Source of the DNA: Secundilactobacillus kimchicus JCM 15530
GTDB taxonomy: Bacteria > Bacillota > Bacilli > Lactobacillales > Lactobacillaceae
Length of the DNA: 56,112 nt
NCBI RefSeq assembly: GCF_001433995.1
Contig: NZ_AZCX01000014.1
Span: forward strand, 1-56,112
Reading direction: 5' to 3'
The position numbers and the translations under genes are program-made. This document shows, in pieces, positions 25,046-34,220 of this stretch. The notes below the pieces were generated by a model. That model was not told the origin of the DNA and ran no database searches. It saw only the letters and a list, made by a program, of their open reading frames with translations. Numbering within the stretch: the first letter of the stretch is position 1; every line of letters starts with the position of its first letter.

Positions 25046-25557
25046 CGTTCAACTAGGTCGGTGAAGGACCCATGGACCAGCTTCGCCATGGCCGTGGCTT
25101 CAATGCGAACGGAACGGCCTATTTGACCGGAGGAAACGACGATTTTACCCTGTTCTTGGGCAATATTGTCGATGTAAATCGGGTATTTGAGCTTTTCCCA
25201 GATCCCAATGGGGGTGTTCGCACCATGTTCGTAGCCGGTGGTTTTAACCAGTTCTTTGAGGGGAACCATGCTGACCTTCTTGTTACCGGATGCCTTAGCT
25301 AACTTCTTTTCATCGAGGTGTTCGTCGACGGGAACAACGCCCACAACGGGACCGGTGGTTTTCCCGGTCAATACGAGCGTTTTATAGATTAAATGGTCGT
25401 CAGTTTCGGTTTGCGTGAGGTCCAATGTGGCAACGTCCCCATCCTCGTAGGTGGGAAAGACGAGCTGCTCGTACGGGACGTTATTTTTATCAAGGATTTG
25501 TTCAACGAGCGTCTTGTGCAAACGGGACGCTTTTTTCTTTTTTGACATGGTAGCCAT
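25042..25557 (-). CDS. YbaK/EbsC-type Cys-tRNA(Pro) deacylase
   Basis: Cytosolic trans-editing enzyme that hydrolyses mischarged Cys-tRNA(Pro). The 171-residue protein shows the family layout: YKTLVLTG near 61, VPVDEHLDEKKLAKASGNKKVSM near 75-98 and the TGYEHGANTPIG loop near 109. Two in-frame ATGs (25557 and 25548) are both plausible; AGAAAGAG lies nine bases before the second. It is convergent with, and overlaps by four bases, the HD-domain gene. Confidence 0.85.
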   Translation of the reverse strand: MATMSKKKKASRLHKTLVEQILDKNNVPYEQLVFPTYEDGDVATLDLTQTETDDHLIYKTLVLTGKTTGPVVGVVPVDEHLDEKKLAKASGNKKVSMVPLKELVKTTGYEHGANTPIGIWEKLKYPIYIDNIAQEQGKIVVSSGQIGRSVRIEATAMAKLVHGSFTDLVER

Positions 25558-25702
25558 CTCTTTCTTCTATGATTTGGACCAGTCCACGATAGACTTTGAA
25601 TAGGACCAATTTTTTAAATAGTTCGTTTCTTTATATGCCTATGGGCGAAAATCTGTTATACTCATTTTGACTATAAAAGTTGGTTGGTTGCAAGGAGATA
25701 TC

Positions 25703-26431
25703 ATGAAAGACCTAGTTTATCGAAGAGTGCTGCATGATTTGAAGGCGCGCATCCATGACAATCAGTTTCCAAACAAACGACTACCAGATGAGCGAAGCCT
25801 GAGTGAAGCATACAACGTTAGCCGCAGTTCAATCAAGCGGGCCCTCGAGGTATTAGCGAACCAGGGCATTATTTTTAAAAAACGTGGGTCGGGCACCTTC
25901 ATCAACCCACTCTATATGAAAAACCAGACGATTTTCCACTACGAGGGAACAAATCTGGGGATTACGGATAGTTTTAAGAGCGACGGCCAAACGCCCAACA
26001 TTAAGTTGTTAGACTTTCAAGTTGTTCCGGCAACAGCCGAATTACAACAAGATTTATTTTTGGAATCCGGAGATTTTGTCTACGAGATCAAGCGATTGCG
26101 GCTTTTTGACGATCAGCCGTTTATGATTGAACACGGCTATATTCCGATTAAGATTGCGCCGGAACTCTCACAGAAGGTCGTTTCGGGATCGATTTTCAAC
26201 TATTTGGAAGACGAGCAAAACAAAGTGGTGACTAAGTCGTTTATGACCATGCGAGCTGCTCCGTCTACCAGTGATGATCAGAAGCTATTAGGCCTGTCTG
26301 CGGTCGAACCGATTGCCATCATGGAAGGCATCTTCTTCTTGGATGACGGAACGCCGTTTGAAGTGTCAAACATGCGGTTGCGCTATGACTATTTTAACTA
26401 CAATACGTTTGTAACGCTAGATGAAGAGTAA
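25703..26431 (+). CDS. GntR-family regulator with UTRA sensor domain
   Basis: 242 residues. A winged helix spans residues 1-70 (LPDERSLSEAYNVSRSSIKRA; GIIFKKRGSGTFI) and a UTRA effector domain about 85-240 (YEIKRLRLFDDQPFMIEHGYIP). This HutC/TreR-type layout usually senses a phosphorylated sugar or small metabolite. I chose ATG 25703, five bases after AAGGAG. It precedes phosphoketolase but has its own terminator, so any control of that gene would be in trans; this is only a suggestion. Confidence 0.88.
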   Translation: MKDLVYRRVLHDLKARIHDNQFPNKRLPDERSLSEAYNVSRSSIKRALEVLANQGIIFKKRGSGTFINPLYMKNQTIFHYEGTNLGITDSFKSDGQTPNIKLLDFQVVPATAELQQDLFLESGDFVYEIKRLRLFDDQPFMIEHGYIPIKIAPELSQKVVSGSIFNYLEDEQNKVVTKSFMTMRAAPSTSDDQKLLGLSAVEPIAIMEGIFFLDDGTPFEVSNMRLRYDYFNYNTFVTLDEE

Positions 26432-26438
26432 CGATTGT

Positions 26439-26469
26439 GAAAAAAGATGACGGTGGTCATCTTTTTTTG
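26439..26469 (+). terminator. terminator after the GntR gene
   Basis: Stem AAAGATGAC / GTCATCTTT with a 4-base loop and a T-run. The remaining bases to 26715 hold the phosphoketolase promoter and leader. Confidence 0.9.
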
Positions 26470-26587
26470 TGTAAAATTGGCGAACGAGTGCGTGGACGAT
26501 AAGCGGTTAAACTGCCATAATTTAGTTAGAACTATTTTAGCTAAAAAGACCGCTTTTATAATTGGACCGTATCAATTTTATTAAAGG

Positions 26588-26615
26588 TTGACTTTTTGGC
26601 TAAACGTTCTATTAT
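26588..26615 (+). promoter_or_regulatory. phosphoketolase promoter
   Basis: TTGACT (26588-26593), a 16-base spacer and TATTAT (26610-26615). The transcript would have a leader of about 95 bases with a small hairpin CTCG-TGG/CCA-CGAG near 26627-26648. Confidence 0.7.
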
Positions 26616-26715
26616 GGGGGTGTAAACTCGATGGGTTAAACCACCGAGCGGCGCTTCAAGATGCAGTTGTTAGGCGTAGTTGTTGTCTTATATCAATCAA
26701 AGGAGTGTTACTCTA

Positions 26716-29094
26716 ATGGCAGTAGATTACGATTCCAAACAATATTTAGCAGGTGTTGACACGTATTGGCGAGCCGCCAACTACTTATCAGTTGGGCAGT
26801 TATTCCTGCGCGACAATCCGTTGCTAAATCGCGACTTGACCGCTTCAGACGTTAAGATCAAGCCAATTGGGCATTGGGGAACGATCGTTTCTCAAAACTT
26901 TATTTACGCTCACCTCAACCGGGTGATTAAAAAGTATAACCTGAATATGTTTTACATTGAAGGTTCTGGTCATGGTGGTCAAGTGATGGTGTCTAATTCC
27001 TATCTTGACGGGAGTTACTCAGAGATTTATCCAAATGTCAGCCAGGACGAAGCGGGTCTCAAGAAGTTGTTTAAGCAATTTTCATTCCCTGGTGGGGTGG
27101 CTTCTCACGCTGCACCAGAAACGCCAGGTTCAATCCACGAAGGTGGTGAACTTGGTTATTCACTTTCTCACGGGACAGGGGCGATTTTAGATAACCCTGA
27201 CGTCATTGCCGCCGTTGAAATTGGTGATGGGGAAGCTGAAACGGGTCCCTTGGCCGCTTCCTGGTTCTCAGACAAGTTCATTAACCCCATTAAAGACGGA
27301 GCTGTTTTGCCAATCATCAATATGAACGGGTTCAAGATCTCAAACCCAACTATTCTTTCCCGAATGTCAGATGAAGAACTGACGAATTACTTCACCGGGA
27401 TGGGCTGGGACCCACTGTTTGTGGAAGTGGCTAACCCTGACGATCACGCCCCAGTTCACGTTGATATGGCCAAGACAATGGACAAAGCCATTGAAAAAAT
27501 TCAAGCAATTCAAAAAAACGCTCGGGAAAACAACGACGAGACGTTGCCACACTGGCCAATGATTATTTTCCGGTCACCAAAAGGTTGGACGGGTCCTAAG
27601 GAGGACTTCAGTGGCAACCCAGTCGAAGGGTCATTCCGAGCTCACCAAGTGCCACTACCAATTTCGGCAAGCAGTATGGAACATGCTGATAAACTGGTTA
27701 GTTGGATGAAATCTTACAAACCAGAAGACTTCTTCAATCCGGATGGTACGATTAAGCAGGAAGTTCGCGACTTTGCGCCTACGGGTGATCAACGGATGGC
27801 GGTTAATCCAATTACTAATGGTGGGATTAAGCCAGAACCGCTGAAGTTGCCGGACTATAAACAATTTGCGTTGAAGATTGAACAACCTGGTGCGACTGAA
27901 GGTCAAGATATGATCGTCTGGGCCGACTGGGTTGCTGAAGTGATGCGGTTGAATCCGTCTAGTTTCCGGGCCTTTGGACCTGATGAAACCAAGTCTAACC
28001 GCTTGTACGCAGCTCTGGATCAAGGCAAACGGCAGTGGATGGAAGATATTCACGAACCCTATGATGAAAACATGGCCCACGAAGGTCGAATCTTGGATTC
28101 TCAGCTTTCCGAACACCAAGCTGAAGGATGGCTTGAAGGATATGTTTTGACAGGCCGCCACGGGTTCTTTGCCACCTATGAATCATTTGGACGGGTGGTT
28201 GATTCCATGCTGACACAGCATATGAAGTGGTTACGTAAGGCGTCAGAACAATCATGGCGTCATGATTACCCATCATTGAACTTCATTGATACGTCGACCG
28301 TCTTCCAGCAGGACCACAACGGCTACACCCACCAAGATCCTGGGATGTTGACCCATATGGCTGAAAAGAAGCCAGAGTTGATTCGCGAATACCTGCCAGG
28401 TGATGCAAACACGTTGCTGGCTGTTTCTGACGTGGCCTTTAGAAGCCGTGAAAAGATCAACTTACTGGTCACTTCTAAGCATCCACGACCACAATGGTTC
28501 TCCATAGATGAAGCAACCAACTTGGTTCACAACGGTTTAGGTTACATTGATTGGGCATCAACTGATCAAGGTCAAGAACCCGACATTGTCTTCGCTGCTG
28601 CGGGTAGCGAACCAACTTGGGAAGTCTTTGCGGCCGTTTCACTGTTGCACGATGAATTCCCAGAGATGAAGATTCGGACGATCAACGTGGTTGATATCTT
28701 GAAGTTACGCTCACCTAAGGATGACCCTCGTGGCTTAAGCGACAAGACCTTTGACCGTTACTTCACCACGGATAAGCCAGTAATCTTCGCCTTCCACGGG
28801 TATGAAGACTTGATCAAAGACATCTTCTTCGATCGTCATAACCACAACTTGCACGTGCACGGTTACCGTGAAAACGGTGATATTACCACGCCATTTGATA
28901 TGCGGGTTCTTAACGAACTTGACCGGTATCACTTGGCCCAAGATGCTGTTTTGAGCATTCCAGAATACGCCGTTAAGGGTGCCTACTTCGCATCTCGAAT
29001 GGATGCTAAGTTGGCCCAGCACACGGCTTACATCCGTGAAAATGGGACGGATATGCCGGAAGTGAACGATTGGAAATGGCAACCGCTGAAGTAA
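26716..29094 (+). CDS. xpkA: xylulose-5-phosphate/fructose-6-phosphate phosphoketolase
   Basis: Thiamine-diphosphate enzyme that splits xylulose 5-phosphate with phosphate into acetyl phosphate and glyceraldehyde 3-phosphate, the defining step of heterofermentation. The 792 residues match the family length. Signature 1 is [15 protein letters not shown] near 140, the ThDP motif is [10 protein letters not shown] near 168 and signature 2 is [10 protein letters not shown] near 535. ATG 26716 lies nine bases after AAGGAGTG. Monocistronic, with a nested terminator. Together with adhE in this window it accounts for lactate plus ethanol fermentation. Confidence 0.97.
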   Translation: MAVDYDSKQYLAGVDTYWRAANYLSVGQLFLRDNPLLNRDLTASDVKIKPIGHWGTIVSQNFIYAHLNRVIKKYNLNMFYIEGSGHGGQVMVSNSYLDGSYSEIYPNVSQDEAGLKKLFKQFSFPGGVASHAAPETPGSIHEGGELGYSLSHGTGAILDNPDVIAAVEIGDGEAETGPLAASWFSDKFINPIKDGAVLPIINMNGFKISNPTILSRMSDEELTNYFTGMGWDPLFVEVANPDDHAPVHVDMAKTMDKAIEKIQAIQKNARENNDETLPHWPMIIFRSPKGWTGPKEDFSGNPVEGSFRAHQVPLPISASSMEHADKLVSWMKSYKPEDFFNPDGTIKQEVRDFAPTGDQRMAVNPITNGGIKPEPLKLPDYKQFALKIEQPGATEGQDMIVWADWVAEVMRLNPSSFRAFGPDETKSNRLYAALDQGKRQWMEDIHEPYDENMAHEGRILDSQLSEHQAEGWLEGYVLTGRHGFFATYESFGRVVDSMLTQHMKWLRKASEQSWRHDYPSLNFIDTSTVFQQDHNGYTHQDPGMLTHMAEKKPELIREYLPGDANTLLAVSDVAFRSREKINLLVTSKHPRPQWFSIDEATNLVHNGLGYIDWASTDQGQEPDIVFAAAGSEPTWEVFAAVSLLHDEFPEMKIRTINVVDILKLRSPKDDPRGLSDKTFDRYFTTDKPVIFAFHGYEDLIKDIFFDRHNHNLHVHGYRENGDITTPFDMRVLNELDRYHLAQDAVLSIPEYAVKGAYFASRMDAKLAQHTAYIRENGTDMPEVNDWKWQPLK

Positions 29095-29125
29095 TGAGGT
29101 TGCCGGGTTAGTAAGCGATTTAAAA

Positions 29126-29217
29126 GTTGCCACACCTGACGATGAAGTGCCATCCAAAAGTTAGCCAAACGCTAACTATTATGAGGCGCTTCAACGACAG
29201 GGGTGGCAATTTTTTAG
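29126..29217 (+). terminator. three-tier nested terminator after phosphoketolase
   Basis: The outer stem TTGCCAC-CCTG / CAGG-GTGGCAA (29127-29138 with 29198-29209) encloses GAAGTGCC/GGCGCTTC (29144-29151 with 29185-29192). That in turn encloses AGTTAGC-CAAAC-GCTAACT (29159-29177). Seven T follow. The innermost word resembles the MarR-type boxes just downstream. Confidence 0.75.
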
Positions 29218-29225
29218 TTATTTTA

Positions 29226-29301
29226 TTAGTTAGCGTTGACATTAGCTAACTAACGGGTTACGATACCTGTTGTTAGTTAGATACAAATAAGACTAACTAA
29301 C
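29226..29301 (+). promoter_or_regulatory. promoter with two TTAGTTAG-type operators
   Basis: TTGACA (29236-29241) and TACGAT (29259-29264) are 17 bases apart. TTAGTTAGC with GCTAACTAA (29226-29253, 10-base spacer) straddles the -35 box. GTTAGTTAG with CTAACTAAC (29272-29301, 12-base spacer) lies over the start of transcription. Both arms are perfect. Confidence 0.8.
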
Positions 29302-29318
29302 CTAAAGAAGGCGAACTA

Positions 29319-29849
29319 ATGATGCAATATAGAGAGAGTCACTTCGAACCATTTGATGATTTTACAGCGACGTCGGCCGGTGAAGCACTGTTAACGTCGT
29401 TTAACCACGTCTTGCACCAAGCAAGTCGACCGCAAGACAAGCTGGATTGGTTGATGCTTCGAACGGGTGATGACGAAGGATTAGGGGAACTTGTTGAGAT
29501 TCCGACCAACCATGATGCAATGGTGTGTTCAAGTTTTCAGAACCATGATGACCGAATCTGGACGATGCCCTACGATCAACCAGGAATGCTAATGATCGTT
29601 GACACAGCAGCCGGAACAGGTACGGATTTGATAGAGAGCCTATTAACGGTGTGCGAAGCGGTTGACGAAACCGACGACGTAGACTGGGTCATGTTACAAC
29701 GCGATCAGCAGATTTGGCTGCTGGTTTTTGCCACGGCCATTAGCCCACTCAAACGGCAATTTAGAGAGCTGATGATTGCTAACGACGATTGCGAATTGGA
29801 GGCAGTGGTGAGTGTCAATGTTGTTGCTTCAGGCTTTCAAATGGATTAA
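29319..29849 (+). CDS. hypothetical protein under MarR-type control
   Basis: A 176-residue acidic soluble protein that I do not recognise. No signal peptide or membrane segment; two possible alpha/beta halves (LDWLMLRTGDDEGLGELVEI and VDWVMLQRDQQIWLLVFATA look like repeats of one another). ATG 29319 or the adjacent 29322 follows AAAGAAGG. It lies just upstream of the MarR-family gene, and both promoters carry the same TTAGTTAG operators, so they probably form a regulon. Confidence 0.65.
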   Translation: MMQYRESHFEPFDDFTATSAGEALLTSFNHVLHQASRPQDKLDWLMLRTGDDEGLGELVEIPTNHDAMVCSSFQNHDDRIWTMPYDQPGMLMIVDTAAGTGTDLIESLLTVCEAVDETDDVDWVMLQRDQQIWLLVFATAISPLKRQFRELMIANDDCELEAVVSVNVVASGFQMD

Positions 29850-29856
29850 ACGGGTA

Positions 29857-29930
29857 TAGTTAGTTTTATTTGACAAAAGCTAACTAATAAAGTATCATAT
29901 TGTTAGTTAAAGAGTTCCAGTCCTAACTAA
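29857..29930 (+). promoter_or_regulatory. MarR-gene promoter with two TTAGTTA-type operators
   Basis: TTGACA (29870-29875) and TATCAT (29893-29898) are 17 bases apart. TAGTTAG/CTAACTA (29857-29886) brackets the -35 box; TTAGTTA/TAACTAA (29903-29930) lies at the transcription start. Spacers are 16 and 14 bases, longer than at the upstream promoter. Confidence 0.75.
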
Positions 29931-29954
29931 ATAAAAATAAAAGAGGTTATCAAA

Positions 29955-30587
29955 ATGGCATACGATTCTCAAGAGTTACTCCGACAATTTGGTCGACTCA
30001 TGCGGACGTTCAAGCAACAGGGCTTTTCAGCAATGTCGAATCGTTCGCGCCAATTTTGGGCCAAACAACCGGAACGTGGCGCCTTTCGCGTCTTACATTT
30101 ACTTCACAAACAAGATCAACTAACAAATTCACAGATTGTCGAGGCGTTAGATATTCGGCCAAGTTCTGTGAGTGTGATGGTTAAGAAGCTCGAAGATGAC
30201 GGGTTAGTTGAGCGGCACGAGTCTCCTGACGACAAGCGGGTGAGCTTGATTTCTCTGACGGAGAAGGGCCAAGCGCTCATTACTAGTTCTCACGACTTCA
30301 AAAACGAATTTGCAGATTCGTTATTTGACGGGCTTGACGCGGCTGAACAAGAACAACTTGGGACGCTACTTGCTAAGTTGACGGACAGCCTGCAGGATAA
30401 GTTCAAGAAGTGGGACGACGGCGCCGAACGGCCAGAATTTTTTGACAACATGCCGGAACAATTCTACCGGGGGCATGGCTTTGGCCCGTGGGGTGGACAT
30501 GGCCACCACGGTCATCATGGTCACCGCCCAGATTTCAGAGGTTTTGGTGGTTTTGGTTCCGATAGCGACAAGCCAAGTAAAGATTAA
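29955..30587 (+). CDS. MarR-family regulator with His/Gly-rich tail
   Basis: 210 residues. A winged helix-turn-helix spans about 30-145 (LTNSQIVEALDIRPSSVSVMVKKLEDDGLVERHESPDDKR), followed by a C-terminal tail from about 175 rich in His, Gly and Phe (GGHGHHGHHGHRPDF). The tail could bind metal ions; this is inference. The same operator words occur in its own promoter and in front of the preceding gene, so autoregulation is likely. The start ATG follows AAGAGGT. A strong terminator ends the unit. Confidence 0.88.
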   Translation: MAYDSQELLRQFGRLMRTFKQQGFSAMSNRSRQFWAKQPERGAFRVLHLLHKQDQLTNSQIVEALDIRPSSVSVMVKKLEDDGLVERHESPDDKRVSLISLTEKGQALITSSHDFKNEFADSLFDGLDAAEQEQLGTLLAKLTDSLQDKFKKWDDGAERPEFFDNMPEQFYRGHGFGPWGGHGHHGHHGHRPDFRGFGGFGSDSDKPSKD

Positions 30588-30597
30588 CTTTTAATGG

Positions 30598-30638
30598 AAG
30601 ACCCCGAGCGTCCAAATTGGTCGTTCGGGGTCTTTTTG
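30598..30638 (+). terminator. terminator after the MarR-type gene
   Basis: Stem GACCCCGA-CG / CG-TCGGGGTC followed by five T. Confidence 0.92.
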
Positions 30639-30681
30639 GTATGATGAAATCAAGTTTTGAACGGAAATGGGGGTTTCATTA

Positions 30682-31317
30682 ATGTTAAATTACCGTGAAC
30701 AAGCCAGTTGGCCGAACGCCTTTGGTCAACAGCAATCGCCCATTCGGCTTTCATCAACGCTTGGGGCCAACGAAGGACCGAGCTTGCCGATCATGGTGAA
30801 ACGCAGCCCGTTACTGACCACGGTCACCAATGACCAGACGACCATTAAGGTGATAGGAAACGGCACAACGCAGTTCTTTAACCGCCCAAGTGCCTTTCAA
30901 CAAGTTCATTTTCACGTTCCAGCGGAGCACGTGGTTGACGGACATCAGGCTGCAATGGAAATTCACCTTGTGCATGAGACTGGTATTGGTCAAAAGACGG
31001 TGGTGGCCCTGTTCGCTGAACTGGGGGCCAACAACCAGCCACTACAGCGCCTCATCGACGCCTTCGACGCGGCTGCGGCCGTTCCAGTTAACCTGCCCCT
31101 AACGGACTGGTTACCCCAGACGCCACGCGGGTTTCACTATTTGGGCTCACTGACGACGCCACCGCTGAGCGAAGGCGTTGAATGGTTCGTGATCACAAAT
31201 GTGGCCGTTACGCTGAGCCAGGACCAGTTAGATTGGTGGCAGGCGCACTTTCCGGCCAATAACCGGGCCTTGCAGCCGTTGAATGAGCGGATCGTTGAAC
31301 GTTACGGAGTAAAGTAA
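30682..31317 (+). CDS. alpha-class carbonic anhydrase
   Basis: Zinc enzyme interconverting CO2 and bicarbonate; 211 residues. The alpha-CA signature is clear: NAFGQQQSPI near residue 12, the three zinc His in VHFHVPAEHVVDG and MEIHLVH near 76-98, and YLGSLTTPPLSEGVEWFV near 150. ATG 30682 lies eight bases after GGGGG; ATG 30667 would add five residues. There is no signal peptide, whereas most bacterial alpha-CAs are exported, so a cytosolic role such as bicarbonate supply is suggested. Its end overlaps the convergent pseudouridine synthase by 16 bases. Confidence 0.9.
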   Translation: MLNYREQASWPNAFGQQQSPIRLSSTLGANEGPSLPIMVKRSPLLTTVTNDQTTIKVIGNGTTQFFNRPSAFQQVHFHVPAEHVVDGHQAAMEIHLVHETGIGQKTVVALFAELGANNQPLQRLIDAFDAAAAVPVNLPLTDWLPQTPRGFHYLGSLTTPPLSEGVEWFVITNVAVTLSQDQLDWWQAHFPANNRALQPLNERIVERYGVK

Positions 31318-32186
31318 TCGGGGGTCGGGGCAGTCACCGTGATGGTTTTGAAGTCAAATGGCAGTGGGAGTACGACTTGATAACTATGCAGTAGTAAGTG
31401 GTGCGCATCATCGTGAGCGTATAGGGGGTCACCGATAATGGGGTGATCGATGGCGGCTAAGTGGACCCGGATTTGGTGCGTTCGCCCCGTTTCGAGTTGG
31501 ACGGCAACCAAGGTCGCGTCAGCGGTTTCCTTAAGGACTCGGTAGTGGGTCACGGCTGCTTGGGCTTGAGGACCATTGACTAGCCGCTTCCGTTTATCCT
31601 CTGGATCACGCCCAATTGGCAGTGAGATGCGGCCATGCTCAGCTAGTCCAGTGCCGTGGACCCAAGCGCGGTAAGTACGACTGACTTCTTTTTTCTTAAT
31701 TGCGGCGACTAACGGGGGAATGACAGCTGGGTTTTTGCCGACAATCAACGCCCCAGAGGTCGCCTGATCGAGCCGATGGACCATGAATGCTTGCTGATGG
31801 CGGGGGGCCAAGTAAGCCGCCACATGATTGAGCGTGCTGCCCAGTTCACCGGGTTGGTTCGGATGCGTTTTACTGCCGGCCGTTTTATTGACCACCAGCA
31901 AGTTGTCGTCCTCATAACAGATTCTGACAGTGGCAGCACTATCGGGAGTTATCCGGCTTTCGGGTAATCGAAAATCGGCCCTGACAAACGTCAAAGCGAC
32001 CGTGTCACCGGCTTTAACCGTGAAGTTAACGGGAAGGTACTGGTCATTAACCAGGACCCGCTGCCCCCGTTTAAGGCTGTAAATCAGATGTTTGGGCAGC
32101 TGCCAATCCGTGGCTAACAGTTGTCGTAGGGGCTTTGTTACAAAATCAGCCGGTAACGTTTTGGTAAGGGACCACTCAGTAAACAT
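31302..32186 (-). CDS. RluA-family 23S/tRNA pseudouridine synthase
   Basis: 294 residues. An N-terminal S4-like RNA-binding part (LPKHLIYSLKRGQRVLVNDQYL) precedes the RluA catalytic domain, with the nucleophilic Asp in HRLDQATSGALIVGK near 142 and the downstream LETGRTHQIRVHLA near 227. The exact uridine target cannot be assigned. GGAGG precedes the ATG. It is convergent with the carbonic anhydrase gene, overlapping by 16 bases. Confidence 0.9.
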   Translation of the reverse strand: MFTEWSLTKTLPADFVTKPLRQLLATDWQLPKHLIYSLKRGQRVLVNDQYLPVNFTVKAGDTVALTFVRADFRLPESRITPDSAATVRICYEDDNLLVVNKTAGSKTHPNQPGELGSTLNHVAAYLAPRHQQAFMVHRLDQATSGALIVGKNPAVIPPLVAAIKKKEVSRTYRAWVHGTGLAEHGRISLPIGRDPEDKRKRLVNGPQAQAAVTHYRVLKETADATLVAVQLETGRTHQIRVHLAAIDHPIIGDPLYAHDDAHHLLLHSYQVVLPLPFDFKTITVTAPTPDYFTP

Positions 32187-32221
32187 GTTAAAACCTCCAA
32201 TCGAGTAGCTGGCCGAATAGT

Positions 32222-32270
32222 AAAAGCGGCGGTGCCAGATGATTAAGTCATCCAGGAACCGTCGCTTTTT
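32222..32270 (-). terminator. terminator after the UspA gene
   Basis: AAAAGCG-CGGT pairs with ACCG-CGCTTTTT; an inner GATGATTAAGTCATC hairpin sits in the loop. T-runs occur on both strands. Confidence 0.75.
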
Positions 32271-32318
32271 GAATCAGTAAGAGTCAGCCAAGGGGCGGAC
32301 TCAGATTGAGTTAAATCA

Positions 32319-32789
32319 TTATGATTTGCCTAACTTCGCAAGGGCAGCGGGTTTAACGATCAAAACATCGCAACTGGCTGAGCGGCTCACGTAATTGGTC
32401 ACTGAACCGACCATTAACCGTTCAACGGCCGTTAATCCAGTTGAACCGATAACGATTAATTGAGTCCCATGATCAGCCGGAAATTCCCGAGCAATAACGG
32501 GTTTTGGATTGCCGAAACGAACGTGGATATCGACGGATTTAACGCCGGCATCAATGGCTCGTTGCTTCAATTCATTCAGCCGTGATTGAACATCTTCTGA
32601 TAACTTGTAAATGACGTCGCCACTAACGGCGCCACCGTAAGTGTCACTAAATTGATTGACTTCAAGCACGTTAAGGATGTCCAAGTGAGTATCGTTTAAC
32701 TTAGCGACTTCAATCGCCTTGTCGAGAACCGGTTGGGTAGCCTTGGACCCGTCAACGGGTGCGAGAATGTTTTGGTATTGTTGGTTCAT
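32319..32789 (-). CDS. universal stress protein, UspA family
   Basis: 156 residues. The ATP-binding UspA fold shows NILAPVDGSKAT near the N-terminus and the nucleotide loop GSTGLTAVERLMVGSVT near 126-142 (GxxGx9GS/T pattern), so an ATP-binding subtype is likely. I chose ATG 32789 with GAGGAAG upstream; the frame runs eight codons further. Monocistronic. The 32790-33091 gap upstream holds a GTGGTT/AACCAC hairpin and promoters on both sides but no gene. Confidence 0.88.
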   Translation of the reverse strand: MNQQYQNILAPVDGSKATQPVLDKAIEVAKLNDTHLDILNVLEVNQFSDTYGGAVSGDVIYKLSEDVQSRLNELKQRAIDAGVKSVDIHVRFGNPKPVIAREFPADHGTQLIVIGSTGLTAVERLMVGSVTNYVSRSASCDVLIVKPAALAKLGKS

Positions 32790-33091
32790 ATGCGCCACTT
32801 CCTCACAATTCATTTATCTTTATTAGATGAAACGTTTGTAAGCACCCCGTGGTTTTCAAAAAGACGTTAACCACTTGTACTTCCACTACTAGTTTACCAT
32901 AAACCAGGAAAATGCTTTAGGAAAATGCGAAAGTTAACCCGGGGATTTTTGAGAAAATGTGAATATTGACACAAATATGGGGGCTTTGACCGCTTTCAGA
33001 GTGGCTAGCAACAACTTGAAATAAAGCGGTTTCTTTTTGGCCTGAAAGGTGCCAAAATGTAAGTAAATTTTGCTAAGAAGGAAGTGCCGCC

Positions 33092-34102
33092 ATGTATTAT
33101 CACAATATGGAATCACGAGATATCGGAGTCAACTTAGCAACGGAACAGTATCTGATGAACGCCAAAAATTTTGATGAGCCATTGCTGTTGTTTTATTATC
33201 AGGATCCCTGCATCATTGTGGGCCGGAATCAAAATACACTGGAGGAAATCAATCAGGACTATGTCACCGACCACCACATTGCGGTCACTCGCCGGCTATC
33301 CGGTGGCGGGGCGGTCTTTGATGATTTGGGGAACTTGTCGTTCAGCTTTGTGGTGGATCGAAATGACGACCGGTTTGGTGACTTTAAGGCCTTTACAGCA
33401 CCAATTGTGACGGCTTTAAAGGACATGGGCGCGACCGGGGTAACCGTTTCGGGTCGAAATGACATTTTGGTCGATGGTAAGAAGTTTTCTGGTAACGCCA
33501 TGTACGTGAAGGATGACAAAATGTTCTCTCACGGGACGCTGATGCTTGATGTCGACCAATCCGTTGTCGCCCATGCTCTGAACGTGCCAGCTGATAAGAT
33601 GGCGTCTAAGGGAATCAAGTCGGTTCGGTCGCGAGTGACGAATCTCAAGCCGTACTTAGACTCGCAATACCAGTCGTTAACCGTGCCGGAATTTCGCGAT
33701 CTTTTGATTAAAAAGGTCTTTGGGGTCAGCGACTTGGCGGCTATTCAGGATAAACAGTATCGACTAACAGAGAAGGATCGGATGGCCATTCAAGACCTCG
33801 TTGATCAGTATTATCACAATTGGGACTGGGTTTATGGCAAGTCACCGGAGTTCACGGTGAAAAGACGGCAACATTTCCCATTTGGCACCATCGATGCCCG
33901 GTTACTTGTTAAAAACGGCCGGTTGACGCACGTGACTTTTTTCGGGGATTTTTTTGGTGAAAAGGACGCGAACGATTTGGCTGAGCGGTTAGTGGGAACC
34001 CGCTACGAGGCCCTTAGCCTTGAAAAAGTGTTGAAAACGGTGAACGTGAACGATTATTTTTCGGGAATGGATCAGGCGCGGCTTGTGCAATTTTTATTAT
34101 AA
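33092..34102 (+). CDS. lplA: lipoate-protein ligase A, first copy
   Basis: Activates lipoate with ATP and attaches it to E2 and GcvH lysines. In 336 residues: the biotin/lipoate ligase fold with RRLSGGGAVFDDLGN near residue 67, GRNDILVDGKKFSGNAM near 120 (catalytic Lys region) and FSHGTLMLDVD near 145, then the C-terminal accessory domain from about 245. GAAGGAAG precedes the ATG. A second lplA follows 118 bases downstream with its own promoter-like sequence, so this is a tandem paralogous pair. Confidence 0.93.
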   Translation: MYYHNMESRDIGVNLATEQYLMNAKNFDEPLLLFYYQDPCIIVGRNQNTLEEINQDYVTDHHIAVTRRLSGGGAVFDDLGNLSFSFVVDRNDDRFGDFKAFTAPIVTALKDMGATGVTVSGRNDILVDGKKFSGNAMYVKDDKMFSHGTLMLDVDQSVVAHALNVPADKMASKGIKSVRSRVTNLKPYLDSQYQSLTVPEFRDLLIKKVFGVSDLAAIQDKQYRLTEKDRMAIQDLVDQYYHNWDWVYGKSPEFTVKRRQHFPFGTIDARLLVKNGRLTHVTFFGDFFGEKDANDLAERLVGTRYEALSLEKVLKTVNVNDYFSGMDQARLVQFLL

Positions 34103-34220
34103 GGCTATTAAACGGGACTTTTTCTTTCACGACCCCCTGTAACCGTTTTCAGAAATGTGATAGACTGATAGTGGTTATTGGAAGATAGATTGGTTATGAC
34201 ATTTGAAGGGAGTTTGGACC

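Noticed and set aside
26594-26612. cre site in the phosphoketolase promoter
   Set aside because: TAAACGTT matches the core, but four of fourteen consensus positions fail.
32790-32890. Lacto-usp-like RNA upstream of the UspA gene
   Set aside because: Only a short GTGGTT/AACCAC hairpin is visible; no extended paired structure.
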